NCBI GenBank assembly: GCA_022841825.1
Contig: JALHQT010000002.1
Coordinates: forward strand, 248,001-312,000
DNA: 64,000 nt
Reading direction: 5' to 3'
Origin: Anaerolineae bacterium
GTDB taxonomy: Bacteria; Chloroflexota; Anaerolineae; Aggregatilineales; Phototrophicaceae
Under the pieces are notes generated by a model. It saw nothing but the letters and a program-made list of their open reading frames with translations, was not told where the DNA came from and searched no databases. Of this stretch, positions 49,020-56,321 are shown piece after piece (position 1 is the stretch's first letter; the number at the start of each line of letters is the position of its first letter). Both the position numbers and the translations under genes were made by a program.

Positions 49020-49984
49020 GACGACATCTCCTCGTCAGAAGTTTCGGTTATGGCTTCAGGTTCTGGCTCGTGCGTTTCCTGGCGCGTCAGTTCCAGGAAG
49101 ATTTCTTCGAGATTGATGGCGAGCGGACGCAGTTCGACCAAGCCGATGCCCGCGCCCACCAGCGCCTGCGCGATTGCGCCGCGCGGGTCTGCGCCGGGGG
49201 CAGGGGTGGCGACGATGCCGTCCATGCCGAGTTCGGCATCGGCGACGCCGGAAACCGCGCGCATGACCGACAGCGCCTTGTTCAGGTCGCCGCTGACGCG
49301 CGTGATGATGCGTCCGCCGCGTTCGAGCTGCCCACGCAGCGCGGCGGGCGAGCCTTCGGCGACGATCTCACCCTGGTTGATGATGATCACGTTGTCGCAG
49401 ACCTGCTCGGCTTCCGAAAGGATGTGCGTGCTGAAGAGGACGGTGTGGTCATGACCGAGGTCACGCACGACATCGCGCAGTTCCAGCACCTGGATCGGGT
49501 CGAGACCAATCGTCGGCTCGTCGAGGATCAGCACTGGCGGGTTATGAACCAGCGCCTGCGCCAGACCGACGCGCTGCTTCATACCCTTCGAGAGCGTACG
49601 GATGCGGCTGTCCGCGCGGCTGGATAAGCCCACGCGCGCCAGGACTTCGTCGGCGCGGGCGCGGCGATTGCGGACACCGCGAATCTCGGCGATGTACATC
49701 AGGTAGTCGCGCGCGGTCATGTCGCGGTAGAGCGGCACGTTTTCCGGCAGATAGCCGACGCGCTTGCGCACTTCCATGCTCTGCTCAAAGACATCGTATC
49801 CGGCGACCGTCGCTTTGCCGTCCGAAGGCGGCATGAACCCGGTCAGGATACGCATGGTCGTCGTCTTCCCGGCACCATTGGGACCGAGAAAGCCGGTGAC
49901 CTGACCGGGGCGCGCGACGAAGGAGACGCCGCGAATGGCGGCGTTTTCGCCGTAGCGTTTGGTCAAATTCTGGACTTCTATCAT
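49016..49984 (-). CDS. ABC transporter ATP-binding protein (GldA/NosF type)
   Basis: This 322-residue ATPase powers the exporter of this operon. It has Walker A GPNGAGKTTTMRIL, the Q-loop GYLPENVPLYRDMTARDYL (PEN type, typical of ABC-2 exporters), signature TLSKGMKQRVGLAQAL, Walker B PVLILDEPTIGLDP and switch STHILSEAE. A C-terminal extension (about 215-322) ends in an acidic tail (EPEPEAITETSDEEMSS). ATG 49984 has GGGGAG at a spacing of about eight bases. It is the first gene of the operon and overlaps the permease by four bases. No promoter box was sure in the 169-base gap upstream. Confidence 0.93.
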   Translation of the reverse strand: MIEVQNLTKRYGENAAIRGVSFVARPGQVTGFLGPNGAGKTTTMRILTGFMPPSDGKATVAGYDVFEQSMEVRKRVGYLPENVPLYRDMTARDYLMYIAEIRGVRNRRARADEVLARVGLSSRADSRIRTLSKGMKQRVGLAQALVHNPPVLILDEPTIGLDPIQVLELRDVVRDLGHDHTVLFSTHILSEAEQVCDNVIIINQGEIVAEGSPAALRGQLERGGRIITRVSGDLNKALSVMRAVSGVADAELGMDGIVATPAPGADPRGAIAQALVGAGIGLVELRPLAINLEEIFLELTRQETHEPEPEAITETSDEEMSS

Positions 49985-50153
49985 CTAAAAACTCCCCAGC
50001 TTACAGGTAAATCCACTGGTCGAGATCAACCGAATCAGCACACTCAATTGCCTGATTTCTGTTCGAAATGGGCGAAAAACCCGTGAGATTATAGCGCGCG
50101 GGTGTGCGGGCAGGAAACGCCTAGAATCCACACATTTGTAAAATATGTGTAAC

Positions 50154-50690
50154 TCATGAGGGCAGCGCCTTGACAAGCGCAATCGCATCTTCCAGCCAGG
50201 CGATGTACGTTTCGGTGATGCGCTCGCCTAAATCGAGCGTAAGGCGCGCCAATGCCTCCTCGCGCGGGTGATCGCCGTCAAAGGCGCTTTCCAGCGCCGC
50301 GAAGCGCGCGCGCTGCTCCTGCCGCGCCGCCAACTGTCCTTCCAGCAGCGCCACGATCTCGTCGCTGCGGAGCTGGGCGGCGAAGAAGAGCTGAATGAGA
50401 AATGCCTCGCGGTGGGCGGGCGGCGGCTGGAATTCGTGCAGCCAGCGCGCAAACTCCGCGCGCCCGGCATCCGTGATGCTGTACACGCGGCGGTTCGGGC
50501 GGTCATGCTGGATTTCGATGCTGCTGGTCGCCCATCCCTTCTCCTCGATCCGTTCCAGCTCGCGGTAGATCTGCGGCAGCACTGCGCTCCAGAAGTGCGC
50601 GATGCTCTTGTCAAACGCCTGTGTCTTCAGATCGTAGCCCGTCATCGGCATATAACCGAGTATTCCCAGGATGGCATGAGGAAGTGACAT
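50154..50690 (-). CDS. PadR-family transcriptional regulator
   Basis: This 178-residue protein has the PadR winged helix at about 1-85 (AILGILGYMPMTGYDLKTQAF, FWSAVLPQIYRELERIEEKGW, RRVYSITDAGRAEFARWL) and a C-terminal helical domain for dimerisation (REAFLIQLFFAAQLRSDEIVALLEGQLAARQEQRARF). PadR proteins repress genes next to their own until a small, often phenolic or drug-like ligand binds. It is divergent from the deazaflavin oxidoreductase / cytochrome c pair, and the 92-base gap between them has a dyad that is a likely operator. The most probable target is the pair, and itself. Confidence 0.93.
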   Translation of the reverse strand: MSLPHAILGILGYMPMTGYDLKTQAFDKSIAHFWSAVLPQIYRELERIEEKGWATSSIEIQHDRPNRRVYSITDAGRAEFARWLHEFQPPPAHREAFLIQLFFAAQLRSDEIVALLEGQLAARQEQRARFAALESAFDGDHPREEALARLTLDLGERITETYIAWLEDAIALVKALPS

Positions 50691-50726
50691 TCGACGCCTC
50701 TCGTCGTGACATTCCGTCCTGCAACC

Positions 50727-50732
50727 ATTATA
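50727..50732 (-). promoter_or_regulatory. -10 box of the padR gene
   Basis: On the minus strand this reads TATAAT, 37 bases upstream of the padR start. The matching -35 region falls inside the AT-rich dyad at 50748-50765, so binding of the regulator there would block its own promoter. Confidence 0.45.
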
Positions 50733-50747
50733 GCAAATCTGCGTAAT

Positions 50748-50765
50748 ATATAACCAGATTTATAT
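50748..50765. promoter_or_regulatory. Candidate PadR operator
   Basis: ATATAA and TTATAT form an inverted repeat around six bases (CCAGAT) in the gap between divergent padR and the oxidoreductase. PadR family sites are AT-rich dyads of similar size, so this is the likely binding site. It lies 17 bases upstream of the oxidoreductase start. Confidence 0.5.
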
Positions 50766-50782
50766 GTACTCAGGTATCTAAG

Positions 50783-51190
50783 ATGAAGATGCAGCAAATT
50801 CTCAACCAGATCGCCAACCCCGCGATGAAGTGGCTGCTGCGGTCACCGCTGCATGGCGTGGTCAGCGGGCGCGTCGTCCTGATCGAATTCGCCGGGCGCA
50901 AGAGCGGCAAGACCTACCGTACGCCGGTCATGTACGCGGCGACGACCGGCGGTATCGTCGTTTCGACCAGCCGTGATTATCTGTGGTGGCGCAATTTGAG
51001 CGGTGGAGCGCGGGTGCGGCTGTGGCTGCGTGGGCGCGAGCAGCAGGGTACCGCCGATGTATCGCAGGACGCCGTCGACATCGACCGCGCTCTGGGGGCG
51101 ATCTATCCGAAGGCATCCGATGCCATGCGCGCGCAGATGACAAAGCGCGCCCTGGTCATCGTCAGCATTCATGTGGAGCAGCCCTCATGA
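50783..51190 (+). CDS. Deazaflavin (F420)-dependent nitroreductase-family protein
   Basis: This 135-residue protein resembles the DUF385/Ddn family of split beta-barrel oxidoreductases, which use F420 or FMN to reduce quinones and nitro compounds. The pattern VVLIEFAGRKSGKTYRTPVMYAATTGGIVVSTSRDYLWWRNLSGGARVRLWLRGREQQGTADV is the family core (GRKSG, then a strand, then W..NL). Its stop overlaps the start of the cytochrome c gene (51187), so the two are made together. It is divergent from padR and probably repressed by it. The cofactor cannot be told by eye; F420 use is known from Chloroflexota but not proven here. Confidence 0.8.
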   Translation: MKMQQILNQIANPAMKWLLRSPLHGVVSGRVVLIEFAGRKSGKTYRTPVMYAATTGGIVVSTSRDYLWWRNLSGGARVRLWLRGREQQGTADVSQDAVDIDRALGAIYPKASDAMRAQMTKRALVIVSIHVEQPS

Positions 51191-51603
51191 AACGACCCGA
51201 AATGCTTGCACTCCTTGGCGGCATCGTCTTCCTGGCGTGCATCGGCACACTCATCCTGGTCGGCAGCACCATCCCGCAGCCGATCCCACCCACGTCCGCC
51301 CCCGTCACGCTCGCGGCAGGCGTTCCGACCGCCATCCCGCTGCCCGCGGAAGAACAAACACGCGCGCGCGAAGTCTATGCGCTGCACTGTGCTGGCTGTC
51401 ATGGCGCGCAGGGGGAGGGCATGCTGCTCATCCATCCGGCGCTGGCGACCGTGCGCGTGCGCCAGGAGCTGCCCCTCGAAGAGCTGCGGCGCATCATCGT
51501 CGAAGGCGCGGGCATCGCCGACATCATGCCGCCGTATGCGGGCGTGCTGACGGACGGCGACATCGCGCTGATGGTGCGCTGGCTGCGCGCGGGGATGGGA
51601 TGA
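51187..51603 (+). CDS. Membrane-anchored mono-heme cytochrome c
   Basis: This 138-residue protein has one N-terminal membrane helix (residues 8-27, LALLGGIVFLACIGTLILVG), a Pro-rich spacer and a cytochrome c domain with CAGCH at 68-72 and a probable axial Met in DIMPPYAG near 117. It is an electron carrier at the outer membrane face. Its ATG lies within the stop of the preceding oxidoreductase gene (ATGA overlap), so the two proteins are likely made in step under PadR control. It ends seven bases from the convergent CDF gene. Confidence 0.9.
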   Translation: MKRPEMLALLGGIVFLACIGTLILVGSTIPQPIPPTSAPVTLAAGVPTAIPLPAEEQTRAREVYALHCAGCHGAQGEGMLLIHPALATVRVRQELPLEELRRIIVEGAGIADIMPPYAGVLTDGDIALMVRWLRAGMG

Positions 51604-51610
51604 GCATCGA

Positions 51611-52630
51611 CTATGCTGGCACAATCTGGATCGTGACTTCGCCGATGTGCGCGACCCGCGACCGCACCGCCTCACCGACATGCTCGGACAGATGTGCGCT
51701 GTCCGAAAGGGATAGTTGGGCGTCCGCCTGCACCGTGGTTTCCACGAACAGGCGATGCCCGACCCAGCGTGCACGCAGTGACGTGATGCCCTTGACGCCT
51801 TCGACATCCTCGATGGCATGCCACATCCGATGCGTGATGTCGGGATCGACGGCATCCATCAGGCGGTACCAGATGCGCCGTGCCGCGTCACGGGTGATGA
51901 AGAGGATCGTCACGCCGATCAGCAGTCCAATGAGCGGATCGAGGATTGGAAGCCCTATCAGGGTTCCGCCTGCGGCAAGAAGCACTGCGAGCGAGGTCAA
52001 TCCATCGATTCGCGCGTGCAATCCATCCGCGATCATGGCATCCGAGCCGATTCGTCGCCCCGTACGGATTTGCAGGAGAGCGACTGCCTCATTGCCGAGA
52101 AAACCGATGATCGCCGCTGCCGCCACCCAGGGGATGTTTTGCATCGGCACAGGGTTGATCAGCTTCTGGATGGACTCCCAGAGCACGATAGCAGCGCTGA
52201 CCGCAATCGAAAGCACGATGAAGACGCCCGCCACATCTTCCGCACGCCCAAAGCCATAGGTGTAACGCTGTGTCGCCGCACGCCGTGCAAGATAGAATGC
52301 CACCAGCAGCGGGATGGAATTCAGCGTATCGCCGATGTTGTGGGCGGTGTCCGCCAGCAGGGCGACGCTGCCGCTCACGGCGACGACGCCGACCTGGAGC
52401 AAAGACGTAATCCCCAATGCCAGCAGCGCCAGCCAGACCGTGCGAATGCCTTCTTCATTGGCGGCAAACGCGCTGTCGGCACTCAGCGATGCGTGTTCGT
52501 GACCATGCAGATGGAAGACCTGACTCAGGATGCCGACGATTCCCGTCGGATGCTGATGATCATGCCCGTGCGAATGCTCGTGGTCATGGGTGTGTTGATG
52601 CTCTGACGCATGCTCGTGTGTAGATCCCAT
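51611..52630 (-). CDS. CDF-family cation efflux protein with His-rich tail
   Basis: This 339-residue protein is a cation diffusion facilitator, a proton-coupled exporter of zinc, cobalt or similar divalent metals. It starts with a His-rich segment (EHASEHQHTHDHEHSHGHDHQ), then six helices. The transport site is seen in LLADTAHNIGDTLNSIPLL (D and H of helix 2) and ADGLHARIDGLTSL (H and D of helix 5), and the cytoplasmic C-terminal ferredoxin-like domain is at about 255-339. It is a single gene convergent with the cytochrome c gene. The His-rich region probably collects metal before export. No regulator gene is adjacent. Confidence 0.94.
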   Translation of the reverse strand: MGSTHEHASEHQHTHDHEHSHGHDHQHPTGIVGILSQVFHLHGHEHASLSADSAFAANEEGIRTVWLALLALGITSLLQVGVVAVSGSVALLADTAHNIGDTLNSIPLLVAFYLARRAATQRYTYGFGRAEDVAGVFIVLSIAVSAAIVLWESIQKLINPVPMQNIPWVAAAAIIGFLGNEAVALLQIRTGRRIGSDAMIADGLHARIDGLTSLAVLLAAGGTLIGLPILDPLIGLLIGVTILFITRDAARRIWYRLMDAVDPDITHRMWHAIEDVEGVKGITSLRARWVGHRLFVETTVQADAQLSLSDSAHLSEHVGEAVRSRVAHIGEVTIQIVPA

Positions 52631-52718
52631 AATGGCAGCCTTTTCTCTTCAAGACCTTGTTGAAAGTTCGAGTCTACTTCCGCTGTGCAGATAGACCATT
52701 CCTCCTGTTGTCGGGTTC

Positions 52719-52774
52719 GTAGGGGCAGACCCATGTGTCTGTCGAAACGGGCGCACACGCGGGTGCGCCCCTAC
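52719..52774. repeat. GTAGGGGC-clamp element with longer insert
   Basis: A GTAGGGGCAGACCCATG start and a GTGCGCCCCTAC end enclose GTGTCTGTCGAAACGGGCGC, giving two adjacent hairpins. The right end overlaps the last codons of mutY (stop at 52771). Confidence 0.75.
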
Positions 52775-53862
52775 AGCAACATCCCCTGTCTCCGGCGTAA
52801 TTCCGCGATGACCTGGCGGTCTGCTTTGCCAAAGCTGTAGGCATCCAACCTGTCCGGCGAGACCCACGCCCAATCGCGCACGCCGAGCGCCTGCGGCTCG
52901 CCCGAATCCGCGTCATAGCGACAGGTGAAGGCGTGCAGCGTAATCCTGAAGTGGGTGAAGGCGTGCCGGACGACGACAAACAACGCGCCCACCTCGACCG
53001 CGATGCCCAGTTCCTCACGTAGCTCGCGCGCCAGACAGGCTTCGAGCGTTTCGCCCGGCTCGGTCTTGCCGCCGGGGAATTCCCACAAGCCGCCGAGTAA
53101 ACCATCGAGCGGGCGCTGCGCGATCAGCAGTTCGCCGCGCGCATTCCAGATCATGCCCGCCGTCACATCGTAATGCGGCGTCTTCGCCTTCGCCGCCTTG
53201 ACCGGGCGTTGCTGCTGCGTGCCGCTGGCACATGCGCGGCAGTGGGCGCGCACGGGGCATTCGTCGCACAGGGGTGCGCGCGGCTTGCAGACGACGCGCC
53301 CCAGATCCATCAGCGCCTGGTTGTAATCGCCGACGCGAGCGGGCGGCAGCCGCTCCTCCGCCCGCGACCAGAGGCGGGCGATCACGGCGGGCTGCGTCAC
53401 GTCGTCCGCCAGATCATCCAGGCGTGAAAAGACGCGGATGACGTTGCCATCCAGCACGGGCGCGCGCTCGCCAAAGGCGATGCTGGCAATCGCGCCCGCC
53501 GTGTAGCGCCCGATGCCGGGCAGCGCCTGCAATCCTTCAGCGCTGGCGGGGAACTGCCCGCCGTGTTCGCTGGCGAGAGTCTGCGCGGCGCGATGCAGGT
53601 TGCGGGCGCGGCTGTAATAGCCCAGCCCCTCCCAGCGCTTGAGCACGTCGTCGAGCGGTGCCGCAGCCAGCGCGCCGACCGTCGGATACGCTTCCAGAAA
53701 GCGCGCGTAGTACGGTTTAACCGTCTCGATCTGCGTCTGCTGGAGCATGATCTCGCTCAACCAGACGCGATACGGGTCGGTCTCACCGCGCCAGGGCAGC
53801 CCGATGGCGAGCGCGTCATACCAGCCCAGCAGGTCAGCAGTGAAGGTGTCGGGTGTCAGCAA
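52771..53862 (-). CDS. mutY: Adenine glycosylase MutY with intact Nudix box
   Basis: This protein of about 363 residues removes adenine mispaired with 8-oxoguanine. The start of the HhH domain LSEIMLQQTQIETVKPYY holds the catalytic Glu, LPGIGRYTAGAIASIAFG is the HhH motif and GDYNQALMDLG has the catalytic Asp. The four Cys of the iron-sulfur loop (C-X6-C-X2-C-X5-C) are all present. The C-terminal domain has GGKTEPGETLEACLARELREELG, a complete Nudix box, whereas E. coli MutY has lost it. The frame runs to 53955, but the first 30 codons are repeat DNA; TTG 53862, with AGGAG 11 bases away, gives the normal N-terminus. The start is uncertain. Confidence 0.9.
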   Translation of the reverse strand: MLTPDTFTADLLGWYDALAIGLPWRGETDPYRVWLSEIMLQQTQIETVKPYYARFLEAYPTVGALAAAPLDDVLKRWEGLGYYSRARNLHRAAQTLASEHGGQFPASAEGLQALPGIGRYTAGAIASIAFGERAPVLDGNVIRVFSRLDDLADDVTQPAVIARLWSRAEERLPPARVGDYNQALMDLGRVVCKPRAPLCDECPVRAHCRACASGTQQQRPVKAAKAKTPHYDVTAGMIWNARGELLIAQRPLDGLLGGLWEFPGGKTEPGETLEACLARELREELGIAVEVGALFVVVRHAFTHFRITLHAFTCRYDADSGEPQALGVRDWAWVSPDRLDAYSFGKADRQVIAELRRRQGMLL

Positions 53863-53875
53863 GGTCTTCAAGTCT

Positions 53876-53943
53876 CCTGGCGTCCTGGCGTCGTGGCGGT
53901 TGATACCATTGAACCGCAAAGGCGCGAAGGACGCCAAGAACGG
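53876..53943. repeat. GGCGTCCTGGCG-type repeat at the mutY 5' end
   Basis: CTCCTGGCGTCCTGGCGTCG on the left and GAACCGCAAAGGCGCGAAGG with ACGCCAAGAAC on the right form the same imperfect hairpin as at 27706 and 45098. It extends the mutY frame upstream by about 30 codons without being coding. Confidence 0.82.
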
Positions 53944-54037
53944 GTTCCAGATCACCTCGCTTATGTGGGGACGCGGGCGCGCTGTTTCGCGCTATACTTC
54001 CCGCATTGCGTGCGGCGTCGTTCCGAAAGGCGTGGCG

Positions 54038-54820
54038 ATGAGTCCTTCAGGTGTCCAGGAATACCAACCTTTTACGATCACCTTTGACGGCGGCGTACAG
54101 GCGCGGGCTGTCTATACACCGCGCTTTGGCGACCCCGGCAGTATCCTCCAGGGTTTGAGCCTAAAGCACAGTCCGGTCATCTTCATCATCGGCGGCGCAG
54201 GCTTGATGGAAGAAGAGTCAGTCGATCAAATCCGCAAGATGGTCGAAAACGGCTTGGCGAAGTTCGCCGAGGAACGCCAGGTGACGATCATTGACGGCGG
54301 CACGGCGGCGGGCGTGATGGAGCTGATCGGCGAAGCACGGCAGCGCTCAGGCTACACCTTCCCCCTCGTCGGCGTCGCGCCCTTCTCACAGATCGAATAC
54401 CCCGGTCACAAGCTCGACACCAGCAAAGCCATCCTTGATAAGGGGCACAGCCATTTTGTCCTGACGGATGGTGCCGAATTCGGCGACGAATCCGACATGA
54501 TCGCCATGCTCGCCACCGCGCTCAGTTATGATCGTCGGCTGCCCGCGCTGGGGTTGGTCATCAACGGCGGGCAGATCACACAGCGCGAGGTCTACATGCG
54601 CTCGGCATCGGGGCAGATGGTCTTCCCGCTGCTCGTGTTGGAGGGCAGTGGGCGCTTCGCCGACGAGCTGTCTGAGGCGGCGCGCACGCGCATCCTGCCA
54701 CCCGATAACGCCGATCAGTTCCGGCAGGTGCTGGCAGCGGATGTCCAGTTCATCCGAGTGCGCGAAGGCGCGGACGCCCTGCGCGAGCGGCTGGTCAACT
54801 ATTTCGCCACCCAAGAGTGA
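54038..54820 (+). CDS. LSDAT (SLOG)-family protein, prokaryotic TRPM-like sensor domain
   Basis: This 260-residue protein matches the LSDAT/SLOG superfamily, the fold also found at the N-terminus of TRPM channels. Its marks are VIFIIGGAGLMEEESVDQIRKMVENGLAKFAEERQVTIIDGGTAAGVMELIGEARQRSG (two Gly-rich loops and a conserved Glu) and LTDGAEFGDESDMIAMLATALS. SLOG domains bind or cut nucleotides and their derivatives and are predicted sensors in bacterial signalling and conflict systems. ATG 54038 follows GAAAGG at good spacing; the longer frame back to 53747 is repeat DNA and mutY antisense. A membrane TPR gene follows by 66 bases on the same strand. No membrane part is present in this one. Confidence 0.83.
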   Translation: MSPSGVQEYQPFTITFDGGVQARAVYTPRFGDPGSILQGLSLKHSPVIFIIGGAGLMEEESVDQIRKMVENGLAKFAEERQVTIIDGGTAAGVMELIGEARQRSGYTFPLVGVAPFSQIEYPGHKLDTSKAILDKGHSHFVLTDGAEFGDESDMIAMLATALSYDRRLPALGLVINGGQITQREVYMRSASGQMVFPLLVLEGSGRFADELSEAARTRILPPDNADQFRQVLAADVQFIRVREGADALRERLVNYFATQE

Positions 54821-54886
54821 TTTGTGCGCAGCGACGGTTTATGGTTCACTAAACCGAAAGCTGAGATCCACCAAAGGAGCACCCCC

Positions 54887-56185
54887 ATGCGGCTGATCTC
54901 CGCCCTCATCCTCCTTGTCCTCCTCGTCGTCCCGGCGCGCGCCGATGCGCAGGAAGCAACGCCCATCCCGATGACGCCGGATGCCGCGCTCGGCGAGATG
55001 CGCCAGCTCATGGACGAAGCACGCACGCATGTGGACGATGCGCGCCGCTATGCCGAAGACGCCAGCAGTTTCCTCGGCATCTTCGAGGCGCTCGGTCTCA
55101 GCGTCACGGTCGGCGGCGCGCTGCTGGCGGCGTTTGGCGTCCTGCGGCTGCTGTCCGCGCAAAATGCACTGACGACGACGCGCGAGAAGATGGAAGCTGA
55201 ACTGATACGAACGCGCCAGCGTTTTGAGGAAGAACTCTCGCGCAAGGAAGCGGAACTGGACATGCTGAATCAGCAGCTTCGGATGCAAAGCGAAGCCTCG
55301 ACGCGCGCCGCCGCCGAAGCGACCGCCCGCGCGACACTGGCGCTCTCGCTGCTGCCGCTGGGCGAACGGCAGTACCGGGCGCAGGATTTCGACGGCGCGA
55401 TCCAGACGTACAAACGCGCGCTTGACCTCGCCGACAACAACCCGGTCACGCATCTGCGCATCGGCTACGTCTACACCCAGTCCGGCAAGCTGGAAGAGGC
55501 GCGTTATCACCTCAACCGCGCGATGGAGATCGAACCGAACTTCCCCAACGCGATGGCGGCGCTGGGCTACGTGCACCGGCGCATCGGCGAAAAGATGCCC
55601 GACGGCTTGGAAAAAGACGCCATGCTGAATGAGGGCGAGGGGCACATCATTCAGGCGCTCAGGATTTCGCCGATGCTGATCGACGACGACGGCGAGTCGT
55701 GGTGGGGGTCGCTCGGCGGCTTGTATCGGCGGCGCGGGCAGGTCGATCAGGCGATCAATGCGTACGAGCGCGCCGCACTCATCACGCCGCACTCGTCTTA
55801 TCCTTTCAGCAATCTGGCGCTCCTTTACATGGAGAAGGAGGATCGCGAAAAGATGCTGGCGACCTTCAAGCGCGTCGAACGTCTCGCCGCCGCCGAGACG
55901 CAGGCGGAAGTTGATAACTACTGGGCATATGCCGACCTGCTGGCGTCGCAGCTTGCGCTGGGCAAAGCGGGGGAAGCGGAACATGCGCTGCGTTCGGTGA
56001 TCGACATCGCGCCAGAAAGCTCGCCCTACGTGCTGACCATGCTGATCGACACGCTGACGCGCCTGACGAAAGCGCTCGGCGGCGAAAACGCAGCGCCGTA
56101 CATCCGCTCTTTTATCGACCGCCTGCGCGAAGAAATCGCCGAACGCGAAGAACGCCAGAAGGCGCGCGAGGAAGTCGGCTCATAA
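54887..56185 (+). CDS. Membrane-anchored coiled-coil TPR protein
   Basis: This 432-residue protein has a signal peptide (MRLISALILLVLLVVPARADAQE), a short external region, a membrane helix at about 68-90 (ALGLSVTVGGALLAAFGVLRLL), a coiled coil at about 95-145 and an array of TPRs at about 155-400 (PLGERQYRAQDFDGAIQTYKRALDLADNNPVTHLRIGYVYTQSGKLEEARYHLNRAMEIEPNFPNAMAALGYVHR; GGLYRRRGQVDQAINAYERAALITPHSSYPFSNLALLYM). It ends in a charged helix. ATG 54887 has AAAGGAG nine bases upstream. Topology places the TPRs in the cytoplasm if the signal peptide is cleaved and the helix spans once. It sits downstream of the LSDAT gene, which may be its partner. Confidence 0.82.
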   Translation: MRLISALILLVLLVVPARADAQEATPIPMTPDAALGEMRQLMDEARTHVDDARRYAEDASSFLGIFEALGLSVTVGGALLAAFGVLRLLSAQNALTTTREKMEAELIRTRQRFEEELSRKEAELDMLNQQLRMQSEASTRAAAEATARATLALSLLPLGERQYRAQDFDGAIQTYKRALDLADNNPVTHLRIGYVYTQSGKLEEARYHLNRAMEIEPNFPNAMAALGYVHRRIGEKMPDGLEKDAMLNEGEGHIIQALRISPMLIDDDGESWWGSLGGLYRRRGQVDQAINAYERAALITPHSSYPFSNLALLYMEKEDREKMLATFKRVERLAAAETQAEVDNYWAYADLLASQLALGKAGEAEHALRSVIDIAPESSPYVLTMLIDTLTRLTKALGGENAAPYIRSFIDRLREEIAEREERQKAREEVGS

Positions 56186-56200
56186 GACCGCGCGCCTTTT
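56159..56200 (+). terminator. Terminator overlapping the TPR gene stop codon
   Basis: Stem AAGGCGCGCG / CGCGCGCCTT (10 bp) with a loop of about 20 bases containing the TAA stop (56183-56185), then TTTT. It should end the LSDAT-TPR transcript. Confidence 0.6.
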
Positions 56201-56244
56201 CATGCGTGCATGTCATGAAACCTGGACAAAAGGAGAGGGGCAAT

Positions 56245-56268
56245 GCCCGCCACATGGCGGGCGTTTTT
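56245..56268 (+). terminator. Rho-independent terminator before the second hydrolase gene
   Basis: Stem GCCCGCC / GGCGGGC with loop ACAT is followed by GTTTTT. It is a classical terminator and lies after the LSDAT-TPR pair, insulating the hydrolase gene. Confidence 0.8.
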
Positions 56269-56321
56269 GCATATAATCAGTCCTAGAATTAATACTAGTA
56301 TTGTTTGGGGAGACTATTGCG

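Noticed and set aside
46509-49984. Gliding motility machinery
   Set aside because: Only the GldA/F/G-type ABC part is present; none of the other gliding genes are in the window and such ABC operons are widespread in non-gliders.
53747-54037. N-terminal extension of the LSDAT protein
   Set aside because: The frame here is antisense mutY and repeat DNA. ATG 54038 has a ribosome binding site and gives the family N-terminus.
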